Part shown: piece by piece, positions 26,135 to 34,585 of the stretch
Layout of the letters: each line of letters starts with the position of its first letter
How positions within the stretch are numbered: the first letter of the stretch is position 1
NCBI GenBank assembly: GCA_035515055.1
Contig: DATJBV010000015.1
Location: 51,874-115,873, forward strand
Source of the DNA: Pollutimonas sp035515055
GTDB taxonomy: Bacteria > Pseudomonadota > Gammaproteobacteria > Burkholderiales > Burkholderiaceae_B
DNA length: 64,000 nucleotides
Direction of reading: 5' to 3'
Notes under the pieces: generated by a model
What the model was told of the DNA's origin: nothing
Databases searched by the model: none
Seen by the model: only the letters and a program-made list of their open reading frames with translations
Position numbers and translations under genes: made by a program

Positions 26135-27994
26135 CTAGCCTAGCTGCGACACGTCTCTGACCGCGCCGCGATCCGCCGACGTTGCCAAGGCTGCGTAAGC
26201 CTTCAAGGCTTGAGACACCACGCGTTCCCGGTTGACCGGCTTCCACGCCTTGGGGCCGCGCGCGCCCATTTCCGTCCTGCGGCGGGCCAGTTCTTCGTCG
26301 CTGATGTCCAAGTGTATGGTGCGATTGGGAATGTCGATCCGGATAGTGTCGCCGTCGTTGACCAGGGCAATATTGCCGCCCTCGGCGGCTTCGGGCGATG
26401 CATGCCCGATCACCAGTCCCGATGAGCCGCCCGAAAACCGTCCATCGGTAAGCAGCGCCGTGGACTTGCCCAGGCCCTTGGATTTAAGGTATGAGGTCGG
26501 GTACAGCATTTCCTGCATGCCGGGGCCGCCTTTTGGGCCTTCGTAGCGAATGATCACGACATCGCCCGGCTTGACGACGTCGCCCAATATGGCCTCCACC
26601 GATGCTTCCTGGCTTTCGTAGACGCGGGCCGTGCCCGTGAATGTCAGTATGCTTTCGTCCACCCCCGCCGTCTTGACGATGCAACCCTTGGGCGCCAGGT
26701 TGCCGTACAGCACCGCCAGCCCGCCATCCTGCGAATAGGCATGCGCCTTGGAACGGATGCAGCCTTTTTCCCTGTCCAGGTCGAGCGATGGGTAATAGCG
26801 GTCCTGGCTGAAGGCCACCTGCGTTCGCACGCCACCAGGGGCCGCCTTGTAGAACTCCCGCACTTCCGGTGTGGCGGCGTCTTGCGCCACGTCCCATGCC
26901 GCGATGGCCTTGCCCAGCGTGCCGCTGTGAACGTTGCCCGCGTCCATGTGGAGCAAGCCCGCGCGTCCCAGTTCCCCGAGTATGCCCAGAATGCCGCCGG
27001 CGCGGTGAACGTCTTCGACGTGGTACTTATCGGTCGCGGGCGCCACTTTGCATAGGCACGGCACGCGCCGCGAGATGCGGTCGATGTCCGACATCGTGAA
27101 TTCAACCCCCGCTTCCTGGGCGGCGGCAAGCAGGTGCAATACCGTGTTGGTGGATCCTCCCATGGCCACGTCCAGCGTCATCGCATTCTCGAATGCCTCG
27201 AAGGTGGCGACATTGCGCGGCAGGACCGAGGCGTCATCCTGTTCGTAATAGCGCTTGCACAATTCCACGATGAGCTTGCCCGCATTCTCGAACAGGCTTT
27301 TGCGCCGCGCATGCGTGGCGACCACAGTACCGTTGCCCGGCAATGCCAGGCCGAGGGCTTCGGTCAGGCAATTCATGGAGTTGGCGGTGAACATGCCAGA
27401 GCAGGAACCGCAGGTGGGACAGGCATTGCGCTCGGCCTCGGCCGCTTCGGCATCCGTCACCGTGGGGTCGGCCGCCTTGATCATCGCATCGATCAGGTCT
27501 AGTTTCATCAAGACCTTCTGCGTGCCGGCCTCGACCACTTTACCGGCCTCCATGGGCCCGCCCGAAACGAAGACCACTGGAATATTCAGCCGCATGGCAG
27601 CCATGAGCATGCCCGGGGTGATCTTGTCGCAATTGGAAATGCACACCATGGCGTCGGCGCAATGCGCATTGACCATGTATTCGACCGAGTCGGCGATCAG
27701 CTCACGCGACGGCAGCGAATACAGCATGCCGCCATGCCCCATGGCAATGCCGTCGTCGACGGCGATGGTGTTGAATTCCTTTGCCACGCCGCCAGCCGCT
27801 TCGATTTGCCGCGCGACCAACTGGCCCATGTCCTTCAAATGCACATGCCCCGGCACAAACTGGGTAAAGGAATTGACGACGGCAATGATGGGTTTTTCGA
27901 AGTCGTTGTCCTGCATGCCCGTGGCGCGCCAAAGTGCGCGCGCTCCGGCCATGTTGCGACCATGGGTGGAAGTGCGTGAGCGGTAATGCGGCAT
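26135..27994 (-). CDS. ilvD: Dihydroxy-acid dehydratase (second, 619 residues, E. coli type)
   Basis: This is the long form of IlvD, starting MPHYRSRTSTHGRNMAGARALWRATG as in enterobacterial enzymes. Cluster-ligand segments are CISNCDKITPGMLMAAMRLN and CPTCGSCSGMFTANSMNC. It catalyses the same valine/isoleucine step as the 561-residue paralogue at 18479 but the two are clearly different subfamilies. The start at 27994 is preferred to an upstream one at 28057, which would overlap the ppc promoter. It is divergent from ppc. Confidence 0.93.
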   Translation of the reverse strand: MPHYRSRTSTHGRNMAGARALWRATGMQDNDFEKPIIAVVNSFTQFVPGHVHLKDMGQLVARQIEAAGGVAKEFNTIAVDDGIAMGHGGMLYSLPSRELIADSVEYMVNAHCADAMVCISNCDKITPGMLMAAMRLNIPVVFVSGGPMEAGKVVEAGTQKVLMKLDLIDAMIKAADPTVTDAEAAEAERNACPTCGSCSGMFTANSMNCLTEALGLALPGNGTVVATHARRKSLFENAGKLIVELCKRYYEQDDASVLPRNVATFEAFENAMTLDVAMGGSTNTVLHLLAAAQEAGVEFTMSDIDRISRRVPCLCKVAPATDKYHVEDVHRAGGILGILGELGRAGLLHMDAGNVHSGTLGKAIAAWDVAQDAATPEVREFYKAAPGGVRTQVAFSQDRYYPSLDLDREKGCIRSKAHAYSQDGGLAVLYGNLAPKGCIVKTAGVDESILTFTGTARVYESQEASVEAILGDVVKPGDVVIIRYEGPKGGPGMQEMLYPTSYLKSKGLGKSTALLTDGRFSGGSSGLVIGHASPEAAEGGNIALVNDGDTIRIDIPNRTIHLDISDEELARRRTEMGARGPKAWKPVNRERVVSQALKAYAALATSADRGAVRDVSQLG

Positions 27995-28109
27995 GTGAGT
28001 CTCTGGAAGAATTGAAAAAAAGGCTTTAATGATACGCCTGCATCGGCGACTTGCCATTCTTCCCCTACACTATTGGCTGCCATACCGCCCCTCAACTACC
28101 GGAACTAAT

Positions 28110-30977
28110 GTGAACAAGCCCGCTGCCCTTGCCATTGAACCGCCCTCTTTTCGTAACGATATCCGACTGCTAGGCAGGACACTGGGTGATGTCATCAGGG
28201 AATGCGAGGGCAAGGCGGTTTACGACGTCATCGAAAAACTGCGCCGTGCCGCCGTCAAGTTCCGGCGGGAAGGCAATATGGCGGACAGCCGCATACTCGA
28301 GCGCCAGATCGACAGGCTGGCCGACGACCAAGTCAATTCCGTGGCGCGGGCGTTCAGCTATTTCCTGCATTTATCCAATATTGCGGAAGACCGCGACCAG
28401 AATCGCCGTCAGCGGCAGCATGAACTATGTGCCGACAGCCCAACACGCGGCAGTCTGCAGCATGCCATCGATTTGTTGAAAGACAAGGGTATTACCAGCC
28501 GCAAGATATTGAATTACCTGAAAGACGCCTGCATCGTCCCGGTGTTGACAGCACACCCCACCGAAGTGCAGCGCAAGAGCACGTTGGACCTGCACCGCAA
28601 GATCGCCGCGCAGCTTGCTCATAGCAACGACACGCTGACCCCCTCGGAATTTGCGCTGTTGCAGCAGCGGCTGACCGGCCTGGTGGCGGCGCTTTGGCAA
28701 ACCCGCATGCTGCGCCAGGAAAAGCTCACGGTGCTCGACGAGATCGACAACGCACTCACCTACTACGACACCACCTTTCTTGCCGCCATTCCCAGGCTAT
28801 ACCAGGACCTGGCGGCACGGCTGCATACGCCGGGCCGCACGGCATTCGATGTTAAATCGGCACCATTACCGCCATTTCTACAAATGGGCAGCTGGATAGG
28901 GGGCGACCGCGACGGCAACCCCAATGTGGACGCATCCACGCTGGAACAGGCGCTGCTAAGGCAGTCCTCGCGTGTACTGCAACGCTATTTGCTCGAGATA
29001 AAGGCGTTGGGTACAGAAATCTCGATCTCCCATTCACTGGGCGCCGTCAGCCCTGAATTGGTGGCCCTTGCACGCCAAAGCAAGGATGCATCGCCGCATC
29101 GATTCGACGAGCCCTACCGCCGGGCCTTCATCCATATCTATGCGCGTCTTGCCGCCACATCGGTCGCACTCACTGGCCGCCAGCTTGCCTTGCGCCCGAC
29201 GTACGAAGCAGCGCCCTACCCGGACCCGGAAGCCTTCCAGGCCGACTTGCAGACAATTGCCGATTCACTTGACCGCCATCATGGCTCGCTCATCGCTCAA
29301 TTACGGCTTAGCGGCCTGCTGCAGGCAGTAAGCATCTTCGGCTTTCATTTGGCGACCGTCGATCTGCGCCAAAGCTCGGACGTGCACGAGCGCATCCTCT
29401 CCGAGCTTTTCACCGTAGCCGGCGTTCAGCTCAATGGCAAACCGGTGAACTATCGCGCCTTGGAGGAATCCGAGCGCGTCGCACTACTGCGCCAAGAGGT
29501 CATGCAGGTGCGGCCGCTGGCATCGCCCTGGATCCGCTACTCGGACGAAACGGAGAAAGAACTGGCCATCCTGCGGGCGGCGGCGGCCGGGCGTCGGAAA
29601 TACGGCAACAAGGCCATCAGCCAGATCATTGTGTCGCATACCGAGACCCTTAGCGACTTGCTGGAGGTCCTGGTGCTACAACAGGAAACCGGTCTTATCC
29701 CGCCGGCGCCATCCGCCGACAGCGAAGGCGCACATGCGGGCGCGGGCGTCATGGTCGTACCTCTATTCGAAACCATCCCCGACCTGGAGCGCGGTCCCGA
29801 CATCATGGCGGCGTGGCTGGACATGCCCGAAGTCGCCCAGCGTGTGCAGCGCGACCAGGATGGCATGCAGGAAGTGATGCTGGGATACTCCGACAGCAAC
29901 AAGGATGGTGGCTACCTTACCTCGAACTGGGCGCTGTACTACGCCGAGCGCCGTCTGGTCGAGGTATTCAAGAAGCGCCGAGTCCGTTTGCGGCTATTCC
30001 ATGGCCGCGGCGGGTCGGTAGGGCGCGGCGGCGGCTCCAGCTTCGACGCCATCCTGGCCCAGCCGCCCGGCACGGTCAACGGACAAATCCGCTTGACCGA
30101 GCAAGGCGAAGTCATACAGAGCAAGTACAAGGATGCCGAAGTCGGGCGCTGGCACCTCGAGGCCTTCGTGGCCGCAACGCTCGAGGCGAGCCTTACGCCT
30201 AACCCCACGGCATCACAGACAGAAGACGACAACATGGCGCACTTCGGCTCCGCCATGGACTTCATGTCGAATGTAGGACAGCAGTCTTATCGTGCCCTGG
30301 TCTACGAAACGCCCGGATTCAACGATTACTTCTTCGCCTCGACGCCTATCCTGGAAATCGCCGGCTTGAACATTGGTTCGCGCCCGGCCGCTCGCAAGGC
30401 CAGCCAGAAGATCGAAGACTTGCGGGCCATACCGTGGGGCTTCTCGTGGGCACAGTGCCGCCTGATGCTGCCCGGGTGGTACGGCGTGGGAACGGCGCTG
30501 CAAACGTACTGGCGCGACGGCTGCGACGGCGCGCCAGCAACGGCCGGCGAACGTCTGGCGCAGTTGCGGGAAATGGCGCGCGTGTGGCCGTTCTTTCGTA
30601 CCCTGTTGTCCAACATGGAACAGGTGCTGGCCAAGACCGACCTCGGCATTGCCAAGCGTTATGCCGCCCTGGTACCAGATAAGCGCCTGCGCAACAGCGT
30701 CTTCCTGCGCATCGAAAACGAATTCGCCCTTACGCTCGACATGTTCCGCCAAGTGGCGCAACACGACCTGCTTGCGGAAGATCCGGTATTGGCGGCGGCC
30801 TTAAGCGAGCGCTTTGCTTATATCGACCCGCTCAACCACTTGCAAGTGGAACTGCTGCGCCGTCACCGCGCCGCACAAGACGGCGCCGCGACAGACGATG
30901 AGGGCGAAAACCGCAGCCAGCGCGCGATCCACATGACCATCAACGGGATCGCGGCCGGACTGCGCAACTCCGGTTAG
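28110..30977 (+). CDS. ppc: Phosphoenolpyruvate carboxylase
   Basis: This enzyme of about 955 residues carboxylates phosphoenolpyruvate to oxaloacetate for anaplerosis. Catalytic segments are VLTAHPTEVQRKS (essential His), GSWIGGDRDGNPNV, GYSDSNKDGGYLTSN, FHGRGGSVGRGGG and the C-terminal MTINGIAAGLRNSG. I take GTG at 28110, with GGAA about 8 bases upstream; an ATG at 28029 in the same frame would add 27 non-homologous-looking residues. A large insert relative to the 883-residue E. coli enzyme accounts for the extra length. Confidence 0.93.
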   Translation: MNKPAALAIEPPSFRNDIRLLGRTLGDVIRECEGKAVYDVIEKLRRAAVKFRREGNMADSRILERQIDRLADDQVNSVARAFSYFLHLSNIAEDRDQNRRQRQHELCADSPTRGSLQHAIDLLKDKGITSRKILNYLKDACIVPVLTAHPTEVQRKSTLDLHRKIAAQLAHSNDTLTPSEFALLQQRLTGLVAALWQTRMLRQEKLTVLDEIDNALTYYDTTFLAAIPRLYQDLAARLHTPGRTAFDVKSAPLPPFLQMGSWIGGDRDGNPNVDASTLEQALLRQSSRVLQRYLLEIKALGTEISISHSLGAVSPELVALARQSKDASPHRFDEPYRRAFIHIYARLAATSVALTGRQLALRPTYEAAPYPDPEAFQADLQTIADSLDRHHGSLIAQLRLSGLLQAVSIFGFHLATVDLRQSSDVHERILSELFTVAGVQLNGKPVNYRALEESERVALLRQEVMQVRPLASPWIRYSDETEKELAILRAAAAGRRKYGNKAISQIIVSHTETLSDLLEVLVLQQETGLIPPAPSADSEGAHAGAGVMVVPLFETIPDLERGPDIMAAWLDMPEVAQRVQRDQDGMQEVMLGYSDSNKDGGYLTSNWALYYAERRLVEVFKKRRVRLRLFHGRGGSVGRGGGSSFDAILAQPPGTVNGQIRLTEQGEVIQSKYKDAEVGRWHLEAFVAATLEASLTPNPTASQTEDDNMAHFGSAMDFMSNVGQQSYRALVYETPGFNDYFFASTPILEIAGLNIGSRPAARKASQKIEDLRAIPWGFSWAQCRLMLPGWYGVGTALQTYWRDGCDGAPATAGERLAQLREMARVWPFFRTLLSNMEQVLAKTDLGIAKRYAALVPDKRLRNSVFLRIENEFALTLDMFRQVAQHDLLAEDPVLAAALSERFAYIDPLNHLQVELLRRHRAAQDGAATDDEGENRSQRAIHMTINGIAAGLRNSG

Positions 30978-30982
30978 GCGTT

Positions 30983-31399
30983 TCAGGAAGCGGGCTTGCA
31001 GTCCCTGACCAGAATGTTGCCTACGGCAGCGTTCTGGCCGCCGGCCCCCTGCGACGTCTCCCGCGTCAGCATATTGCCATCGGCCGACTCCACATCGTCG
31101 GCGGTAAATTTTTCCGTGGTCCAGCTATAGCCATTGCCCCGGAATGTATTGCCCACCATGTCGGCGTTATTGGTGGTGGCGCGGGTAAGGTCCACCGCCT
31201 GGTTTTGATAAATGACCTTGGCCGCCACCGCTTCAGTGCCCCGGAAGGTGTATTGCACCGCCAAGGGCGTCTGTCCGCCCGGGCCGCAGCGATACTCCAC
31301 GGTTTTTTGGGTTAATTCCTGGGCATTCTTGGGTGCGCCGCAGCCCACGAGTCCCGCGCACAGAATGACACCGCTTATTGCTGTTAATTTATGCATCAT
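30983..31399 (-). CDS. Small lipoprotein, MliC-like lysozyme-inhibitor fold
   Basis: This 138-residue protein has a lipoprotein signal with lipobox LVGC, so it is lipid-anchored. The mature part (VEYRCGPGG, LAVQYTFRGTEAVAAKVIYQNQAVDL, GNTFRGNGYSWTTEKFT) follows the beta-strand pattern of the MliC/PliC family, which inhibits host C-type lysozyme. The similarity is judged by eye and is moderate. Starts at 31399 or 31396 are both possible. It is convergent with ppc, 5 bases from its stop. Confidence 0.6.
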   Translation of the reverse strand: MMHKLTAISGVILCAGLVGCGAPKNAQELTQKTVEYRCGPGGQTPLAVQYTFRGTEAVAAKVIYQNQAVDLTRATTNNADMVGNTFRGNGYSWTTEKFTADDVESADGNMLTRETSQGAGGQNAAVGNILVRDCKPAS

Positions 31400-31418
31400 G
31401 GAAACCCTTGTAAAATTC

Positions 31419-31450
31419 CAGACGTAACGTCTGCTCCCGAATTTTTTATA
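31419..31450 (-). promoter_or_regulatory. Possible -10 and palindromic operator of the small lipoprotein gene
   Basis: On the minus strand TATAAA (31445-31450) is followed by the 7-1-7 palindrome CAGACGTAACGTCTG at 31419-31433, about 20 bases before the start codon. The palindrome would sit at the transcription start, either as an operator or an mRNA stem. No convincing -35 is seen. Confidence 0.35.
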
Positions 31451-31529
31451 CCACCGGCTTCCGTGCCTACGTGTAAGTGCCCGTGTCTAATTGCCGCCGT
31501 CTACAACCACGTTTCCGGGCTGAACATCT

Positions 31530-32750
31530 ATGCAATCTGATGCCGCACGGCTTTATTTGCAACGCTGGGGCGGATTCCTTGCTGTCGCATTCGCGCTTGG
31601 CCTAGGCTTTGCCACCAGCTCGCTGCCCACCCCGCTGTATCCGTTGTACCAGTCGACCTGGGGCCTGTTGCCTAGCGGGCTAACCTATATTTACGCCGTT
31701 TACATGGTCGGCGTGCTGGTTGCCCTGCTCTTTTTCGGGCGGCTGTCGGACGCCTTGGGCCGATATACGGTGGTTTGCGTTTCCTTATTTCTTATTGCGT
31801 TCGGGCTTGTATTGTCCGGCGTTGCATCGGGTATCAATACCTTGCTCGTGGCGCGCGCAATTATCGGGTTGGCAAATGGTCTTCTAACCACCGCTGGGAC
31901 GCTGGCGCTGGTGGATGCGCACCCTTACAAGGACCGGCGTATTGCATCGGTAACGGCATCGGCCGCCATTGCGCTGGGCGTCGGGGCGGGGCCGCTGCTT
32001 AGCGGGCTGCTCGCACAAACGGGCGTGGCTCCGCTGCGCTTGTCCTATTTCGTTGTCGCCGCCCTTGCGTTGGGCAATCTATATGCGGCATGGCGATTCC
32101 GTCACGCATTACGCAAGCAGGCCGGGTCCCGGTCGCGGCTCTCCATAGGCCCTAAACTGGCATTGCCGGCCCGCCTCACGCGGACACCGTTCCTGCTGGC
32201 CAGCATGTCGGCTTTCCTGATGTTCGCCAGCGGAAGCCTGCTCGCCTCCTTGGTGCCATCGTTCCTCTATGACCTGCTGCCGTGGCGCGGGCCGGCCGTG
32301 CCTGGACTGGCGTTCCTCATCCTCGCCGTGGCGTCGACCGTAACGCAGTTTTCGCTGCGCAACATGGATCCGGCCAAGGGCCTCGCGCTAGGCCTGGTCA
32401 CGCTCATACTCTTTCTTGCCGCGGTCGCCGCCGGCGTCACCACTGGAAGCATTCTTGCCTATGTCGTTTGCATGGTGCTGGCTGGCGTGGGACAAGGGCT
32501 GTGCTTCATGGCCTCGACCATGATCGCCGCCCAGAACTCCGACGAAGAACGGCGCAGCGCCAATATGGCCACCTATTTTGCCATCGCCTACATCGGCGCC
32601 GCCATTCCGGTGATCGTAGTTGGAGAACTGGCGGACCTATGGGGTCCGACCAATGCCATCCTGGTCTTCTGCGCCGTCGCAACAGTGGCGTTGGCTACGC
32701 TGATTTATCAAGTGCGCACCCGCATCGGTCGCAAGGCGGAAGCCCGATGA
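31530..32750 (+). CDS. MFS transporter
   Basis: This 406-residue protein has about 12 membrane helices, starting with FLAVAFALGLGFATSSLPTPLYPLYQ and the loop signature FFGRLSDALGRYTVV. It resembles drug or sugar-efflux MFS proteins; the substrate is unknown. Its stop overlaps the start of the DUF2238 gene by 4 bases (ATGA), so the two are co-translated. Confidence 0.87.
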   Translation: MQSDAARLYLQRWGGFLAVAFALGLGFATSSLPTPLYPLYQSTWGLLPSGLTYIYAVYMVGVLVALLFFGRLSDALGRYTVVCVSLFLIAFGLVLSGVASGINTLLVARAIIGLANGLLTTAGTLALVDAHPYKDRRIASVTASAAIALGVGAGPLLSGLLAQTGVAPLRLSYFVVAALALGNLYAAWRFRHALRKQAGSRSRLSIGPKLALPARLTRTPFLLASMSAFLMFASGSLLASLVPSFLYDLLPWRGPAVPGLAFLILAVASTVTQFSLRNMDPAKGLALGLVTLILFLAAVAAGVTTGSILAYVVCMVLAGVGQGLCFMASTMIAAQNSDEERRSANMATYFAIAYIGAAIPVIVVGELADLWGPTNAILVFCAVATVALATLIYQVRTRIGRKAEAR

Positions 32751-33427
32751 TGTCGCGCCTGACCGGCAGGGCCACAGTGGCATCGGCGCTCTGCGTCTAC
32801 GCCGTGCTGTGGCTGGCACTCGCCATTGCTCCATATAGCCGCGCCGACTGGCTGCTCGAGAATGCGCTGGTCGTGGGCTTGTTCGCCCTGCTTTGGGGTG
32901 TACGGCGCTGGTTCCGATTCTCCAATGCATCGTTGTTGCTGATACTGTTGTTCCTTGCCTTGCACACACTGGGTTCGCATTACACCTATGCGCAGGTGCC
33001 GTACGACGCATGGTGGCATAGCCTGACAGGCCACACCCTCAACAGCGTATTCGGTTGGGAGCGCAACCATTACGATCGCCTGGTCCACTTTTGCTATGGC
33101 CTGCTGCTGGCCTATCCCATCCGCGAATTCTTCCTGCGCATCGTCGAAGTGCGCGGCTTCTGGGCCTACTTCCTGCCACTGGACGTGACACTCAGCACCT
33201 CGGCCCTGTACGAACTCATCGAATGGGGGGCGGCGGCGGTTTTCGGCGGCGACCTTGGGATGCACTACCTGGGCACTCAGGGCGACATCTGGGATGCCCA
33301 TAAAGACATGGGCCTGGCGGCGCTGGGTGCGCTGCTGGCGATGCTGGTCACCGCCTTCCTCAGCGCCCGGCTGAAACGGGATTACGCCCGCGAATGGACA
33401 CACCGCCTAAAATCCCCTGCCGGCTGA
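32747..33427 (+). CDS. DUF2238 (YjdF-type) membrane protein
   Basis: This 226-residue protein has about six membrane helices and the conserved DUF2238 segments HYTYAQVPYD, RNHYDRLVHFCYGLLLAYP, ALYELIEWGAA and GTQGDIWDAHKDMGLAALGA. The clustered His, Asp, Glu and Trp residues at membrane edges suggest a catalytic or metal site, but the function is not known. It overlaps the MFS gene by 4 bases. Confidence 0.85.
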   Translation: MMSRLTGRATVASALCVYAVLWLALAIAPYSRADWLLENALVVGLFALLWGVRRWFRFSNASLLLILLFLALHTLGSHYTYAQVPYDAWWHSLTGHTLNSVFGWERNHYDRLVHFCYGLLLAYPIREFFLRIVEVRGFWAYFLPLDVTLSTSALYELIEWGAAAVFGGDLGMHYLGTQGDIWDAHKDMGLAALGALLAMLVTAFLSARLKRDYAREWTHRLKSPAG

Positions 33428-33440
33428 TACGTAATAAGAG

Positions 33441-33454
33441 TTGATACATATCAA
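33441..33454. promoter_or_regulatory. Perfect FNR/Anr box before alcohol dehydrogenase
   Basis: TTGATACATATCAA is an exact FNR consensus 76 bases before the start codon. GATCAT at 33477-33482 would put it at -41.5; a better-looking TATAAA at 33486-33491 would put it near -50. Fermentative alcohol dehydrogenases are common FNR targets. Confidence 0.8.
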
Positions 33455-33529
33455 TTGCGGCTAAAGACCGCCATGCGATCATGGATATAAACCCTCGGCT
33501 CCCCAATGCGGCACTTCCCGGAGATACAC

Positions 33530-34585
33530 ATGACTCTACCAGCCACCATGCAAGCCCTCGTCTACGGCGGACCCGGACAAAAGTCTTGGGACACGGTGCC
33601 TGTGCCCGCGGTCACGCAGCCTACCGATGCGGTTGTGCGTATCCTGAAAACCACAATTTGCGGGACCGATTTGCACATCCTGAAGGGCGACGTCCCGGCT
33701 GTCGCCAAGGGACGCATCCTGGGTCATGAAGGCGTCGGCGTCATCGAAGAGGTCGGTTCCGCCGTCAGCAATTTCAAGAAGGGCGATCACGTCCTGATCT
33801 CGTGCATTACTTCCTGCGGCAAATGCGAATATTGCAAAACGCAAATGTATTCCCATTGCGACGATGGCGGCTGGATACTCGGCCACCTGATCGACGGCAC
33901 CCAGGCGGAATACGTGCGAATCCCTCATGCGGACAACAGCCTGTACCCCGTCCCCGCGGGTGCGGACGAGGAAGCCCTGGTCATGCTTAGCGACATCCTG
34001 CCCACTGGGTTTGAAATCGGCGTCCTGTATGGCGCCGTCAAGCCCGGCGATGTCGTTGCTATTGTCGGAGCCGGTCCTGTCGGCATGGCGGCCCTGCTCA
34101 CCGCGCAGTTTTATTCGCCCTCCAAGATCATCATGGTGGACATGGACGATTCCCGGCTTGAGCTTGCCGCCAAATTCGGCGCGACCGACGTCATTAACAG
34201 CGGCCGTGTCGATCCCGTGCAGGCCATCATGGCGCAGACCAGGGACGGCGTCGATGTCGCCATCGAGGCCGTCGGCATTCCGCAAACATTCGACGTCTGC
34301 CAGAACATCGTGCGGCCCGGCGGCCATCTGGCCAACGTGGGGGTGCACGGCACCGCCGTCGACCTGCAGCTCCAGAAACTCTGGATACAAAACATCACCA
34401 TTACCACCGGCCTCGTCAACACAAACACCACGCCCATGCTGCTGAAAACGGTCGAGTCCGGCAAGCTCCAGCCCGAAAGCCTGATCACGCACCGGTACAC
34501 ATTTCCCGACTTCCTCAAGGCGTACGATGTATTCGCGAACGCGGCAAAAGAGAAAGCCATGAAAGTCATCATCAGCAACGAATGA
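33530..34585 (+). CDS. Zinc-dependent alcohol dehydrogenase (fermentative type)
   Basis: This 351-residue medium-chain dehydrogenase has catalytic-zinc segments TTICGTDLHILKG and GHEGVGVIEEVG, a structural-zinc cluster CGKCEYCKTQMYSHC, and the NAD site VVAIVGAGPVGMAALL. It resembles the multifunctional alcohol dehydrogenase of Cupriavidus necator, made under oxygen limitation. CCGGAGAT precedes the start at 33530; a further ATG at 33548 is possible. The upstream perfect FNR box supports anaerobic induction. It overlaps the GGDEF gene by 4 bases. Confidence 0.9.
   Translation: MTLPATMQALVYGGPGQKSWDTVPVPAVTQPTDAVVRILKTTICGTDLHILKGDVPAVAKGRILGHEGVGVIEEVGSAVSNFKKGDHVLISCITSCGKCEYCKTQMYSHCDDGGWILGHLIDGTQAEYVRIPHADNSLYPVPAGADEEALVMLSDILPTGFEIGVLYGAVKPGDVVAIVGAGPVGMAALLTAQFYSPSKIIMVDMDDSRLELAAKFGATDVINSGRVDPVQAIMAQTRDGVDVAIEAVGIPQTFDVCQNIVRPGGHLANVGVHGTAVDLQLQKLWIQNITITTGLVNTNTTPMLLKTVESGKLQPESLITHRYTFPDFLKAYDVFANAAKEKAMKVIISNE

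Noticed and set aside
28029..28109. Upstream ATG extension of ppc
   Set aside because: The extra 27 residues are unlike other PEP carboxylases and would overlap the ilvD/ppc promoter space; GTG at 28110 fits better.
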